From the NCBI GenBank assembly GCA_007922305.1, contig ML677351.1, positions 10,671,009 through 10,735,008 on the forward strand: a stretch of 64,000 nucleotides of DNA. Direction: 5' to 3'. This DNA comes from Dermatemys mawii. Its lineage: Eukaryota > Chordata > Testudines > Dermatemydidae. Shown piece by piece: positions 45,901 to 58,544 of this stretch (its first letter is position 1; each line of letters begins with the position of its first letter). Made by a program: the position numbers and the translations under genes. The notes beneath the pieces are model-generated. The model saw nothing but the letters and a program-made list of their open reading frames with translations, did no database searches and was not told where the DNA came from.

Positions 45901-48900
45901 TAAAAATCTTCAGTCTAATTTTTGGGGATTTAAAATGTGTATCCCTGCTCCTGACTCTTTCTCTGCCTGCAACTTTCATCATCCAGTGCTTACTTCATTC
46001 TCCTCAGGCTTTTCTGATAGCACCCTTCATTACAGAGATGGGAGAAATTACTTAGTCAAAACATTTTCTGGACCAGAAAAATGAAAATTTAGGTCAAACA
46101 AAGAATGTAATGAATTTCTATCAATTTTGGTGAATTGATTTGCTCAAAAAAAGGTCAGATAATGAAATGACCCATTTCAACGTTTCCCAACAAAACATTT
46201 TGATTTTTAGAGCTAGAATCACAATTTAGGTGTCATTCACAAAACTGAGGAGGAGAAATAGGAGTGGTGTTGGTACCTCTTCTTATATCTAATAGCTCAG
46301 TAGTTAGAAATGTGGGAAAGGTCATAACCACCAGGCTTTTGGCCATTGTTGGGTGGAGTACACTCTATTTCTCCTGTTGAAGCTGTTCCACTTTCTATAA
46401 AAAGCTTGAATATTCACTGGGCCAGATAATTGAGAATGATTTTTCAGACCCCACTCCTATGAATATTTAATTATTTACCATCTCCAAATTCAGTTTGAGT
46501 CTTCCTGTTCATCTACATATTTCATCCTTTTCTGTTTACTGTTTGTCCATGCATTGGCCATGTCTCATTTTAAATACAAGTACATTTCCTTTCCTCTGGT
46601 CTCCCAATTTCTCACTTCCATGCCTCTTCCAGTCTACTCAGAATATTTCTACCAAAATCATCATGTTGTTCTCTCCTCACGTGTTATACCATCTTCAAAT
46701 CACCTAACTAATTTCCCTTCATCTTCATCAAGTTTGAAGTTCTTGAGTGAAATCCAGGTCCACTGAAGTCAATGGGAGTTTTGGCACTAACTGCAATGGG
46801 TCAAATCCAGACCCCCCTTGTCTTTATCACAACTCTTCTCCCATGTCATGTCTCTAATTTCTTCTATATGCTCTCCCACTACATACACTTTTTTCAAGCC
46901 CTCCATCTGTTCCTTTTGTCCCCTGCACTTAATACACATTTTAAAGGCCTAAATTGTGTTGACTGTAGATTCATTAAAAATAGAGAAGAAACATTGGAAT
47001 CATCATGTGACTTTGAAGCTACATATCATCTATTTTTTTTTTAATATGAAATGCACATGGGGCCGCACATGTCATGGCTGGGACTACACTACGGCCAGCA
47101 CCCAGGCCCTGATCTAGACATGCAGCATATTGTACCTTCACATGCCAAACCATGGCAGCTCCTCTTTGCACTAGGGATCAGCCAGGAAGTGGGACAGACC
47201 CATCACCTGCAGGTGAGACTCCTAGGCAGGGGGGTAATATAAGTAGCAGGGTGGATGAGACAGGAGGTCCTGTGAGGGGATGATGAGGGCTAAGGATGCT
47301 GGGAGAGGGTACATTTAGGACTTCCTAGGTTGGGGAGGTCACTGAGGGGAAGAGGTGGATCAGGCAGGTGACAGAGGCCCTCCTCCCATCAAAAAAACCC
47401 CTATTTTACATTGTGCTCTGCAGCCCATGGAATACAAACATATGTTTGCATTGAACATCCTATGTCTATTTTAGATTGCGATATCCTTGTAGCAGTGTCC
47501 ATTGATTTATTTTATGCATTTCAGAGAGTCAAAATATTGTCAGTGGTCAATAAATAACTACTGCATCTCAGATCAGGCTATGTTTCTACCTAAAGGATTC
47601 ATATTGTACCCAGTCTTCAGTCCTATGTCTAAATGTGGATGGGTGGACATGGAGGAAGGGAAAGAAAGCATAAGTACAAGATAAACCTTATTTTTGCCAA
47701 CAACATGCATTACTGAAATGAGTTCTTGGCATGCTAAATATATAACATATTTAAATGGAAACCCAAGTAGTGTAACAAGCATACACTAAATTACACTGAT
47801 TCAGCTACAGTTGGAGTACACAATGAATCTATAATTACTTGCACTGATCTGGTATTCAGAAAAACTGTTGCGGATGGTGGAAGCATAAGTTAGCGAAAGG
47901 CCTGATTTATCTCATTCCTTCCTATTGGCTGCCTTTTCTGCTATATTCATTTTGCCCACCTACTGAATGCTAAATTGATGCATCTTGTATTTTGTACACT
48001 TTGAGGTTCATCCATTTTATGATCCATTTAAACCCTCAATACAGCTTTCAAGGAAGTTGCAACCTCCTGCATGGTGCAGGTGAATGCACTTAATTTATGG
48101 TCTCTAATGGCTGAATTGTATAACTGTCATATTGCTAACGTTCAACAACAGTGGGCAAATGTTTACTTTGAAAGAACAGCCCAGTGGAACACTTTGCAGT
48201 GAATGGTTGTATTACAGAGGTAAATACAAATACATAATCTAATATTCCTAGATCACTGGACAATTAGACATAATAATGAGGAAATACTTATCACCATGGG
48301 TGCTCTTTCTCATTATCCCTTAATTAGTACTTTGGCCAATGCAGGAATAATTTATGTCCTTTTCACATATTCAAGAAATAAATGTTTACCCATTGGTTTA
48401 TCACATTTTCCACTGTTGTCTCACCTTGTGTTAGTGGGACCTATGCTGTACTGTCCAGTTGAATGTATCCTGAATTTTATTTCATTTATACAGTGATCAC
48501 ACTCTGACATTTACTTTTAAATTAGGTTTGTGTACTCAATATCATGGGTTGTTTTTATAATGCTGTTATACAAAACAAAAAACTAACCTGGTATTGACAC
48601 AACATTGGGTTGTAATTTACTTGCTTTCAGTGTTATTCTGAGACCTCTTATTAACATTAGCTTTTGTATTGAATAATACTGGGAACCCCAGGCAAGGCAT
48701 TTCAGTCCAGAATTCCCACGTACCACAGCTAGCAGGATAGATTTCAAATGCATAAAAACAGGGAACAAATAAATTAGCTGCCTCAGAACAGTCAGTTCAC
48801 CATCAGAGACTCACACCTCTTTTTTTGTATATTTCCCATGAATAAAGTTAATTTTCCACAACCACAGGATAAGCAACACACCCAGAGCCTTAGAATTTAG

Positions 48901-49029
48901 CAGTTTGAAATACAGATTACAAGAGCCTGAAAATCAACTCAGGGTGCCTAAAATCCCTTGTTCTATGACATAGAGTACATTGACAGGTTGTGACTATCAA
49001 CCAAAAAATTCTTAGAATACAGATGAAAA
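42993..49029. other. Long AT-rich stretch with few recognisable repeats
   Basis: 46,030-46,215 resembles the AT-rich family (ATGACCCATTTCAACG, AACAAAACATTTTGATTTTT). 46,749-46,813 is another palindromic motif unit (GAAATCCAGG ... AAATCCAG). 47,050-47,400 is GC-richer but unassigned. No protein similarity in any frame. Confidence 0.3.
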
Positions 49030-49570
49030 CTGGAGCTGGTAGAAAACCTTAATTTCCATTTTATGAAAAATTATAGTATTTCAACATTTATTTTCATTCC
49101 AAATTGGAATGAAAAATAAATTTTCATGAAATTGGAAATTTCCAAATTGAAATATTTTGGAACATCAAAACATTTCATTGGGAAATTTTTGATAAAAATC
49201 TCTCTATGGTGCCTATGATCCTATTACTCCCACAATGTACCACAGTAGCTCAACTAGAGGGGAAACTGCAGTGCATCATGGGATATGTAAGACAGGCAGG
49301 CAGAACAACCCATGGTATAGAATGGGACATGAGGTAACTGAACTACAAGAAGAATCACAACAGCTCAGAGAAACACAGATTAACATCTAACTGACTTAAA
49401 ACAGAAAACAATTTGATTTGGTTTGACATAGACCTGACCCTAAATGAAATATTCTATTTTCCATTGATAAAATTGAAATAAAAAAGATGCAATGAAATAA
49501 ACATTATCTGAAGGAAAAATTTGGCTTTTCTCTCAAAAAATAATTTTGACCATAATTCCCAACCAGCACT
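49030..49570 (+). repeat. AT-rich interspersed repeat, copy 2
   Basis: Possible ends GGAGCTGGTAGAAAA (left) and inverted TAGTGCTGGTTGGGAA (right). AT-rich fold-backs at 49,090-49,165 (CCAAATTGGAATGAAAA / CATGAAATTGGAAATTTCC). The core with AGAGGGGAAACTGCAGTGCA and TCATGGGATATGTAAGACAG matches copy 1. It is likely a long non-autonomous DNA element. Confidence 0.6.
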
Positions 49571-50159
49571 AATACAAATGCTTCCTACTGAAAAAAACAG
49601 AGATGTTAACATGGTAATTTATTTAGCTTCCTCTATCAGATTCAGACCACAAAAATAAAGGATCTCTTACCTGAACAGTATGGGTAACATTTTCAAAAGC
49701 AATTAATTGACTTAGGATCAACAATCCAACTTTAAAATGCCACATGGGCATTTAGGAACCAAAATTCACCACTGATTTTCAATAAGACTTAGAATCCTAC
49801 ATGCTAAGTCCCTTATGGAAATGTGATTTGAGGTACTAAATCGGTTAGGTGCTTTTGAAAAATTTACCTTATATTTTTACCACAAAATAAGAAAAGGCTT
49901 GAAGTTAAGATTATGACAATAAGTATAACTCTTTTATATAAAAATACATAAGAACATTATTATTAAAAGTCTGCTACTACTCCACAGTAGTTCTATTGAT
50001 ATCAATGGAATTATTCAAGTGATTAATGTTACATATACATGTAAGTGTATGCAAGATCATGACTATCACATCAAAATGGTGATCAGAATCCCTTCAGATC
50101 AAATGTATCCTATCAACTATTTTCCACAGTAAATATATCAGACATAAATCTTCTTTAGT
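49571..50159. other. Non-coding stretch, nothing recognised
   Basis: Contains a motif copy TTCTATTGATATCAATGGAA at 49,991-50,010. Otherwise unassigned. Confidence 0.35.
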
Positions 50160-50540
50160 GATGGATGAGAGCAGGACTTTCTTTTTTTTTTTTTAACATA
50201 ATACTTTGAAAGAATATTTTAAGTACACAAAAAATGAGTGAATTGGGCCTACAGCTGATATGCTGTAAAGGATCTTCGTCTTCCATAAATAATTTTTTCT
50301 ACATAGTACTATGTACTACATAGTACTATGATTGCAAAAAAAGATCCATTCTTCCCAGCTTTTCTAACTACTTTTTGAAGAAGTGGATTCAATTGCCCTG
50401 AAAGATTTTGTAAAACTCAGTGTGGAAATCATCTTCATCTGGAACTTTATTGGCATGTAATTTTCTCTGATATTTCTGCCCATGTTAGGAGATCTACTGT
50501 CATTCATTTTTGTCATCTTAGAACAGTAGGGATTTTGCAG
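50160..50540 (-). pseudogene. L1-like reverse transcriptase N-terminal remnant
   Basis: On the minus strand: DLLTWAEISEKI, then NKVPDEDDFHTEFYKIFQG, and after a frame change MEDEDPLQHISCRPNSLI. These follow the L1-clade pattern P-G-x-D-G-F-x-x-E-F-Y-K-x-F and K-D-P-x-x-x-x-S-Y-R-P-I-S-L. It is short and broken, with no other L1 part recognised nearby. Confidence 0.5.
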
Positions 50541-50899
50541 TGTAGTTTAACCAAAAATCTTCTTTCTGGATCTCTGGGGGGAAAAAGCCCTATTCCAGGT
50601 GTGGTTAGAGACTTAGTTCATATAAAGGGTGAAATATTCAAAATGTTATATCTAAATATACTGTCAATTGGTAGCTAAAATGCCTTACAAGGATTTAAGT
50701 TAAGAAATACAGTGATCTCCTTTTACATAATCCTTCCAACAATATTCCAGCTTTTTCTTATCTCTTCAGAATGTTGTTCACAGAAATAAAAGAGCATAAT
50801 GCTTTTGGCTATACATAATATACAATGACATTTGAGCCGTGGCTATTTCGAACATATTTTCATTTGGAGAACCCACCTCCTTTTCAATTCTATGATTAT
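50541..50899. other. Unassigned, between L1-like and Gypsy relics
   Basis: May hold the decayed end of the Gypsy polyprotein, but nothing can be read with confidence. Confidence 0.3.
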
Positions 50900-51406
50900 T
50901 TTCTATCTAGTTCCCATCAGCATACAAATTTGGATTTTATTTTAAAATAACTTTCCTTACATTCATCCATCTTTATTTGTCCAGCCTGTTTTATTTGATT
51001 AGGATTTCGTCTTCAAGTAGGAATCTGTGTCATTAGCTGTCTACCCAAAAACTGAATAGGAATGTTCTTTATGACATTTAGCAGAGTTGATGTATAACTG
51101 AGTAAATCTAGAAATAGATCCCTTTGTTTCTGATTCTGCTTTGCAGTGTGGATAGCCTTTTCATTCTTGCTATTGACTTGTGGATAGTGTGTGGGAGTGA
51201 GGGGAGAGCTAACATGGCAAATGCTATACTTGTCCACAGAAGATATGCATTCTTTCACGATAAATAGTAGGCCATTGTCTGTGACAAGGTTGTCTGGGTT
51301 TCTATGCCATGAAAGCATTCTTCAGGTAATATAGGACATTCAGTATGATAAACCTGAGATTTCTTTGAAAGTAACTGAAAAAGCAATCAACTGCAACCAA
51401 GCACTT
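50900..51406 (-). pseudogene. Ty3/Gypsy integrase remnant
   Basis: Minus-strand frame 51,318-51,013 reads LSWHRNPDNLVTDNGLLF (D-N-G, second catalytic Asp), SSPLTPTHYPQVNSKNEKA (H-Y-P-Q-x-N-x-x-x-E, catalytic Glu) and FLGRQL. Just upstream, LVAVDCF in another frame supplies the first catalytic Asp. These are the D-D-E parts of a Gypsy integrase. In-frame stops and a frameshift separate them. RNase H of the same element lies beyond the CR1 insertion at 53.2 kb. Confidence 0.75.
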
Positions 51407-53195
51407 AGACTCATTGACTCAGACTTTAAGGTCAGAAAGGACCATTATGATCATCTAGTCTGACCTCCTGCACAATGCAGACCATGGAATCTCACCCACC
51501 CACTCCTGTAATAAACTCTTAACCTATGTCTGGGCTATTGAAGTCCTCAAATAATGGTTTGAAGACTTCAAGGTGCAGAGAATCCTCTGGCAAGTGAACC
51601 ATGCCCCATGCCGCAAGGAAAGGCAATCCCCCACCCCACTCCAGGGCCTCTGCCAATCTGCACCCCACCCCAGGGCCTCTGCCAATCTGCCCTGGAAGAA
51701 AATTCCTTCCTGACCTCAAGTATGGCGATCAGCTAAACCCTGAGCATGTGGGCAAGACTGACCAGACAGACACCCAGGAAAGAATTCTCTGTAATAACTC
51801 AGATCTTATCCCATCTAATCTCCCATCACAGTTCATTAAGCATATTTACCGCTAATAGTCAAAGATCAATTGCCAAAATTAGGCTCTCTCATTATACCAT
51901 CCTCACCCTAAACTCATCAAGCTTAATGTTGAAGCCAGACATGTCTTTTGCCCCCACTACTTCCCTTGGAAGGCTGTTCCAGAATTTCAATCCTCTGATG
52001 GTTAGAAACCTTCATCTAATTTCAAGTCTAAACTTCCTGATGAACAGTTTATATCCATTTGTTCTTGTGTCCACATTGGTACTGAGCTAAAATAATTCCT
52101 TTTCCTCCCTGGTATTTATCCCTCTGGTATATTTATAAAGAGCAAGCATATCTCCCCTCAACCTTCTTTTGGTTAGGCTAAACAAGCCAAGCTCTTGGAG
52201 TTTCCTTTTATAAGACAGGTTTCCATTCCTCGGATCATTCTAGTAGCCCTTCTCTGTACCTGTTCCAATTTGAATTCATCCTTCTTAAACAAGGGAGACC
52301 AGAACTGCACACAGTATTCCAGATGAGGTCTCACCAGTGCCTTCTATAATGGTACTAACACCTTCTCATCTCTACTGAAAATACCTCGCCTGATACATCC
52401 CAAGACCACATTAGCTTTTTTCACAGCTATATCACGTTGGCAGCTCAGAGTTATCCTGTGATCATCCAATACCCCGAGGTCCTTCTCCTCCTCTGTTACT
52501 GATGTGTCCCAAGCTTATAAAAAATTTTTTGCTGTTAATCTCAAAATGCATGACCTTGCACTTTTCATTATTAAATTTCATCCTATTACTATGACTCCAG
52601 TTTACAAGGTCATCCAGATCTTCCTGTATGAAATCTCAGTCCTTCTCTGTATTGGCAATACCTCCTAGCTTTGTGTCATCTGCAAACTTCATTAGCACAC
52701 TCCCATTTTTTGTGCCAAGGTCAGTAATAAAAACAATTAAATAAGACTGGTCCCAAAACCGATCACTGAGGAACTCCACTAGTAACGTCCCTCCAGCCTG
52801 ACAGTTCACCTTTCAGTATGACCTACTGTAATCTCCCCTTTAACCAGTTCTTTATTCACCTTTCAATTTTCATATTGATCCCCATCTTTTCCAATTTAAC
52901 TAATAATTCCCCATGTGGAACCATATCAAATGCCTTCCTGAAATGGAAGTAAATTATATCCACTGCATTTTCTTTGTCTAAAATGTCTGTTACCTTCCCA
53001 AAGAAGGAGATCAGATTGGTTTGGCATGATCTACCTTTTGTAAAACCATATTGGATTTTGTCCTAATTTCCATTGAGCTCAATGTCCTTAACTACTTTCT
53101 CCTTCAAAAATTTTTCCAAGACCTTGCATACTACAGATGTCAAACCAACAGGCCTGTAGTTACCAGATCACTTTCCCCCCCCTTTCTTTAGGCAC
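51407..53195 (-). mobile_element. CR1 LINE, 5'-truncated, minus strand
   Basis: From 53,195 downward: remains of the pre-palm RT, YGFTKGRSCQTNLI, a FRKAFDMVPH block, SGVPQ, and an intact F-A-D-D box (ADD codons at 52,676-52,684) followed by TKLGGIANTEKD and MKFNNEKCKVMHF. The thumb follows, then a 3' region matching 2,924-3,335 and ending in GAGTCAATGAGTC at about 51,407. It is broken by several frameshifts and stops. It sits inside the Gypsy relic, so it inserted later. Confidence 0.85.
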
Positions 53196-53475
53196 TCCTC
53201 AAGACCTTGCAATAATATCACCTGTAATCCATCTTTACAGGCATCAATACTTAAAATAGCTGACTTTCTGATATGATAGAAAGAAAGAAGTCTGTTCTTG
53301 CCTTATGCTCCTATAACAGGTTTTTGTTTCATTTTTCAGGCGCCTAGGTAGTCTACATTCTTTTTCTTAGCTTGACTTCCTCTGATGTTGGAGTTATGCC
53401 TTCTCATTTATACAAGTTGCCAAAAGACTAGTTGTTTCTGCCACAATAAGCACTTCAGATCTGATTCCTACACTC
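53196..53475 (-). pseudogene. Ty3/Gypsy RNase H start and gag zinc-knuckle remnants
   Basis: 53,203-53,262 on the minus strand reads SAILSIDACKDGLQVILLQ, the conserved start of Gypsy RNase H (first Asp in I-D-A). About 80 bases upstream, frame-shifted pieces resemble a gag nucleocapsid with Cys/His residues (CGRNN; HNSNIRGSQAKKK). Protease and reverse transcriptase, which should lie between, are missing, so a deletion of over 1 kb preceded or accompanied decay. The knuckle call is weaker than the RNase H call. Confidence 0.55.
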
Positions 53476-55749
53476 TAAACAAAGTAACACGTTCTTTCAA
53501 CATGTGACTGTATACAAAGATGATAACAATTGACTAGGGAGTCCAAATTCTGCAAAACCTCTGTTTTCCTCTAGTATACTTCAGGTGCATATACAGTGTG
53601 GCATCTAAAAAGAGAAAATAGTTGAACACCTATTACTCTTGGAAGGATGTTGCCCAGTGAAAAGCTCATTATTCTCTTTGAACTTTGTTTAGGTGTGTGA
53701 TAATTTGAGCATACTTCTGTACAATTTAAGAGTTTGTGTGTCCATGACAGGCTGCAAATTCAATTTTGAATGTGTAGCCTTCTCTGTGATCTGTTTGCCT
53801 CCCCGTTGGGTTGAGATTCTAAAGACTGGTTGCAAAAGAACAGCATTAGGATGTAGTTGCCTCTAAGTACCCATTCATTGGAAATCTATTCACTCCAGAA
53901 AAAAAAAAAAAAAACAATTTTACCAGGGAGAAGTCAAGTAGCAGGTGTTTGTGCTTGTGTGAGGAAGCTGGCAAGAGAGTCACCTGATTCAAGGGGGTGA
54001 AGGCTTTAATAAAGGCAGAAGCCACTCTGATCAATGGTCATTTTCTCCAGTCCCTGAGGGAGAGACCATTCACCACATGACAGTCTGCATGCCTCAGAGA
54101 GTTCAACTGTAATCATAAGCTTCACAACTTCAGGGTAGAGTTTGGAGGGGACGTGTAACTGGAGTATCTCGGGGTCAGTGCTGGTCGTAGAGGCTTAGGG
54201 CAAAGTGTTGTTAGAAAGGCCAAGAGAGGAACCAGTGCTGCAGTCATCTTAGACCCCAGAAGTGTAAAACTCCCCAGGGGATCCAAAGCACAGAGGCTCA
54301 GATTCTCGTCACAGCAATCCTAGTGGGTGGCTAGTAGAGGACGTTCAGTAAAATCTGAGAAAAGGTGTTTTACACAAACATGGAATAATGTTCATGTTTT
54401 CACATATCCATAGATGTACAGCACTCATTGAGAATGCTGATTTCTTCCACAAATCAACATTTCTTTTCCTTTAAGTAGCACTGGAATTAAAATGACCTTT
54501 TCGGCATGGATTTCAAAACAATGTGTTTAATTTTGATTGAGAACCCAAAGAAGCTCCCCTTTGCCTAAAAGCATTGCTCCAACTTGTGATCAATCCCCAT
54601 TGCTAGAGGTAACATGTTTTTAATTTGTTGATGCAGCAGAGCATAGTCCCAGAGCAGGCTCCCTCGTGGTACAGCATGATGCTGCAGATACCCTGCCCTC
54701 GGTGTCCTCCTGTTTCCCCCTATAACTCATTCACGGACTAGATAATTTAAAACAAATATACCTCCTTTTGGAATCTAATTCATTAATTTTTATACAATAC
54801 AGTCCCCTTTGGCCCTTCCATCCCCAAACCATCCTTCTTGGGGCTTCAAACTCCCTTTTGTTCAGGGCATTAGGTGCCATTTCCACTCCCTACCCCAAAG
54901 TCTCCTCTGAGCTGGGTAGCTCTGCCAATCTCGCTGCAGTCCCGAGATTCTCTGGAGAGTCTTTCCCCCAAGTGTCTCCTGCCATGGTCCCTTCCACTTG
55001 GTAAAGGATTGAACCCACAGAGCCTATGTTGTGTTCCTCGGACACTCACACTTCCCCCGCCTCCTTGGTTGTAGGGCTCCCCAGCCCCCCATCCTTGGGG
55101 CTGTGTTGTGGTACAGGCAGTTTTCCCCAGCTCACCAATATCTAGGTTCTGATTCTTATTGCAAAGAGCCTCTCTCTTGCCTCTATATGCCTCACTATTT
55201 CTCCTCTCCAGGCCATCCTCCCCTATGAATCCCCTAACATCTGGGTTTTATCATGATCAACAGGTAGCCAGTTCACTAACACATGTCCTCCATTCCTCGT
55301 TTGTCCACTGAACACTTGAACATCTGTGTACTGGAAAAGGGATTGGCTGGCTGTGGGCTCCAGGGAACATACCAGTTCATAACAGTGTATTACTACTGAT
55401 GGTATACTTTACATTGATAATTTGTAGTCCTTCTTTGATTCCCTCTTGGACTAAGATTGAGTTTAATTTAATAGAGATTATTTTAGACTTGTATATGTTA
55501 ATTCAGAAACTACTCTTGCATTAGTTTTTGTATCAATTTAAAAATCAAACTATTATCCTGTTACTTTAGACTCAATAGGTGTCTGAGTCATAGAAGACTG
55601 TCATTTTTCTGTCACCTAATTTCTTACATTCTCAGTGACCTAATTTCTTACATTCTCAGTGACAGAGGACTATCAAATAATCTGTTGTAATGCACATATA
55701 GCACTGACTCTCTGGACCATGCAACCATGGGTTTCCCTCATCATATCTG
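53476..55749. other. Unassigned stretch inside the Gypsy block
   Basis: 54,640-55,390 is C-rich, has the look of an LTR on the minus strand, and separates two gag pieces, suggesting another insertion; the family was not recognised. A poly-A run lies at 53,898-53,915. No protein similarity is clear. Confidence 0.3.
55614..55661. repeat. 24-bp exact tandem duplication
   Basis: ACCTAATTTCTTACATTCTC AGTG is present twice head to tail (55,614-55,637 and 55,638-55,661). Confidence 0.9.
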
Positions 55750-56330
55750 TATATTTAGGACATTGCTTTGGATTGTGAGCAACCAGGAGCTTCTGCTTCT
55801 GCCTTATAATGCCAGAATTTATTTTCTCATCACTGGTACCTCTTCTGCTGTAATCCTATCATAGCTACTTGATGATTAACTTCCCTTTGATTAACTTTAG
55901 AATTATGTTATGCTGCACAGATCTGATTCTTCCTAAGTATCTGGGAACGTTCTACATCTAAGAATTCAATGACAAATTTGTCTTGATGTGCTCCTGTTTA
56001 TCATCCTCAGACTTATATTCTGCTGATTCAGGCTTCTATTGTTTCCCCAAGATTTTAGTCCTTCAGTAGAAACCTACTCTCATAAATTGTGTTCTATTTG
56101 GGGATAAAATATTCATCAAACTTCTCCATTACTATTTCATAATCATTTTCATCATCTTCACTCTTAAACTGGAAGGTTTTAAATATTTGTTCTACCTCCA
56201 CTCTTGTGACATATATAGGAAGCAAAGTTGTACTTCTCTTCCTCCATATTCATAGCAATCCTGTAATGGGTCAAATATAGCTTCCACTCAGGGCAATCTC
56301 ATGGATAGCTAAACAAAAAAGCTTCTCTAG
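55750..56330 (-). pseudogene. Ty3/Gypsy gag remnant
   Basis: Minus strand from about 56,310: DCPEWKLYLTHYRIAMN, then (one frame on) FKTFQFKSEDDENDYEIVME and KFDEYFIPK. Further frame-shifted stretches lie towards 55,750. This fits the capsid region of vertebrate Gypsy gag (W-x-x-W/Y ... YRIA; F-K-x-F; K-F-D-x-Y-F-x-P). Several stops and frameshifts. It is the upstream end of the same minus-strand element whose RNase H and integrase lie at 53.2 and 51.3 kb. Confidence 0.7.
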
Positions 56331-57955
56331 AGGTATTTTCTCTTTCTTAGCTCACCTTGCTTACTTCTCCTTATGCACTAGTATCCTTGTTTTATTTTAA
56401 AAATGTTTCTAAATGGAGTTATGTCTGCTTTAGTTAACCAGTAATAGCAAATTATCTGTCAGGGAACCAGTTTCCACCATTATCCTGAGTTCAGTCACTG
56501 ATAACACTTGCCAGTTCAGATAACATGAGAAGTATTGGTTCTGATAGCTACTTAGTACAAGTGAACAGAGTTTCTACTCATCAGTGAAGACAAACACTCT
56601 TTAATAATAAATAAATTAGTGTTTTCTTTATCTCATGCTATTCTCCCTTTATCCTGTGACTTTATTCCCTTACATTTTTCAAACATATAAATAATGAAGA
56701 TTTCCTTGACAAACCAGATATCTAGTTTCAACACCAGATTTCCTCAAATTATTCAGCCACATTTAGTGTTCATGATACAGATCTATCATCTCAAGGTTCT
56801 TCAAACCCTTGCCCCTATGAACTGTTTTTTTCCCCAGCTCTTCAATATTGATAAACTTGGGTATTGGCTTTAAAATAGCTTTTCTATATGGTGCTTCTGA
56901 GCTTATAGAAAAGCATACTTCTTTGAACAAGTGTTCCGAATGTGCATGTATTGTTTAGAATCTGTCACCAATTATTACTAGGTTCATTCAATCTATCCTC
57001 TTCACCCAACCAGATTTTGATTCCATCACAGTACCTTTATTAGATATAACCTTTCCTCACTGAGACATCTCCAAATTCCCAGTAAGTAAAGAGACTGGCA
57101 TGTGATATACACTTCTTGGCACAAAGACATACAGAAGTTGCTTCATTTTGTATTTCTCCACTAGTCAATTGTTGCCAGATCTCTTTTGTATACCCCTCCC
57201 TACATAAGAGTTATTTTACAGAGATACTATTGTCCATATATACTGACATAATTCGAATAATAATCCTCCATTAAAGGCTTAGTGTTTAAGACAGAGACAC
57301 ACATTCTTCCAAGTCAGTGGCATTATCACTCAATATCAAAATAATTCAGGTGTTGCTTTCTTGTGCTATAATTAGATAAGCACAAGTCACACATCATCTG
57401 TTGAAAGTTTTTTCATTCCCTTTTTGGCTCTGCAACAGCTTTTTCCCCCCTCTACACCTTCCCCCTTCTGTTTAACCCTCGTCCGTATTTGTGGGGCATT
57501 GCTGTATCCTGAAAGCATATATGTTGTGATAGCTCATGAACTTGTGGATTGTCAACTATGCTGTTTTAGGACATTGTCACATAGGAACAATTTTTAGTAA
57601 GTCCATATTCTCACTAAAAGAAAAACTGCATATCTTATACTGTAATAGCATATAGTAACTGATAATGCATTTCAATGACAGAAGTTACTGTATGCAGTCA
57701 TCCTAAAGTACAAGGTTCTCCAAGGATGTTGCTCCCTTCAGATCTGGGCTTGTCTGGCATATTCACCACAGAGTGCACTATAATGCTGGTGCTCTTTGTC
57801 TAACACTTTGGAGGGGACTTTCTGTATAACTCATGTGCTCCAATCACTGCAGACTCAGGAGATACCTGAGGAGATTTTCTGAGTTGTGCAATTCAAGATG
57901 GCGAACAAACAGGCAAAATATTCTGCTTCTGACGTTATAAATTGATTTTCAACTC
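56331..57955. other. Unassigned stretch
   Basis: May include the 5' part of the Gypsy element, but no LTR boundary or readable protein was identified. Confidence 0.3.
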
Positions 57956-58475
57956 TTGAAAGTGAGTTGTCATGTGATAATGTTAGATTATAGTTATTTT
58001 GTAACATATCAGGTTGTCTTATTGCCCTTATATAAATCCATGGTGTGCCCACATCTTGAATACTATGCACAGTTATGGTCTCCTCATCTCAAAAAATATA
58101 TACTGGCATTAGAAAAGGTTCAGAGAAGGACAACTAAAATGATACGAGGTTTGGAATGGGTTCCATATGAGAAGAGATTAAAGAGTCTAGGACTTTCCAG
58201 TTCGGAAAAGAGGAGTCTAAGGAGGATATGATAGAAGTATATAAAATCATGAGTGGGGTGAAAAAAATGAATAAGGAAAAGTTATTTACTTGTTCCTACA
58301 ATATAAGAACTAGTGGCTACCAAAAGAAATTAATGGACAGCATGTTTAAAACAAATAGAAGGAAGTTCTTCACACAGCGCACAGTCAACCTTAACTTCTC
58401 CACCGGTATTCAGATTGCTGAAGATCTACCCAATGAAAATTTGACCTCTGTTCACACAATTTGACAAAATAAGCC
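57956..58475 (+). pseudogene. CR1-clade ORF2 C-terminal fragment
   Basis: Reads [20 protein letters not shown], then [20 protein letters not shown] and [17 protein letters not shown]. After one frame change it continues as [20 protein letters not shown] and FKTNRRKFFTQRTVNLNF. These are the thumb and tail of a CR1-clade RT, relatively well preserved with a single frameshift near 58,228. The sequence lacks a recognisable CR1 3' tail. It differs from the other CR1 copies here. Confidence 0.8.
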
Positions 58476-58544
58476 AGACATACCCAGAGAGATGCATCCA
58501 CATAGCAGCAAAGAAAAAAAATGTCAGCTGTGATTGGGTTTTCT

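Noticed and set aside
54640..55390. C-rich block as a complete LTR
   Set aside because: No convincing TG...CA ends or target duplication; left as unassigned.
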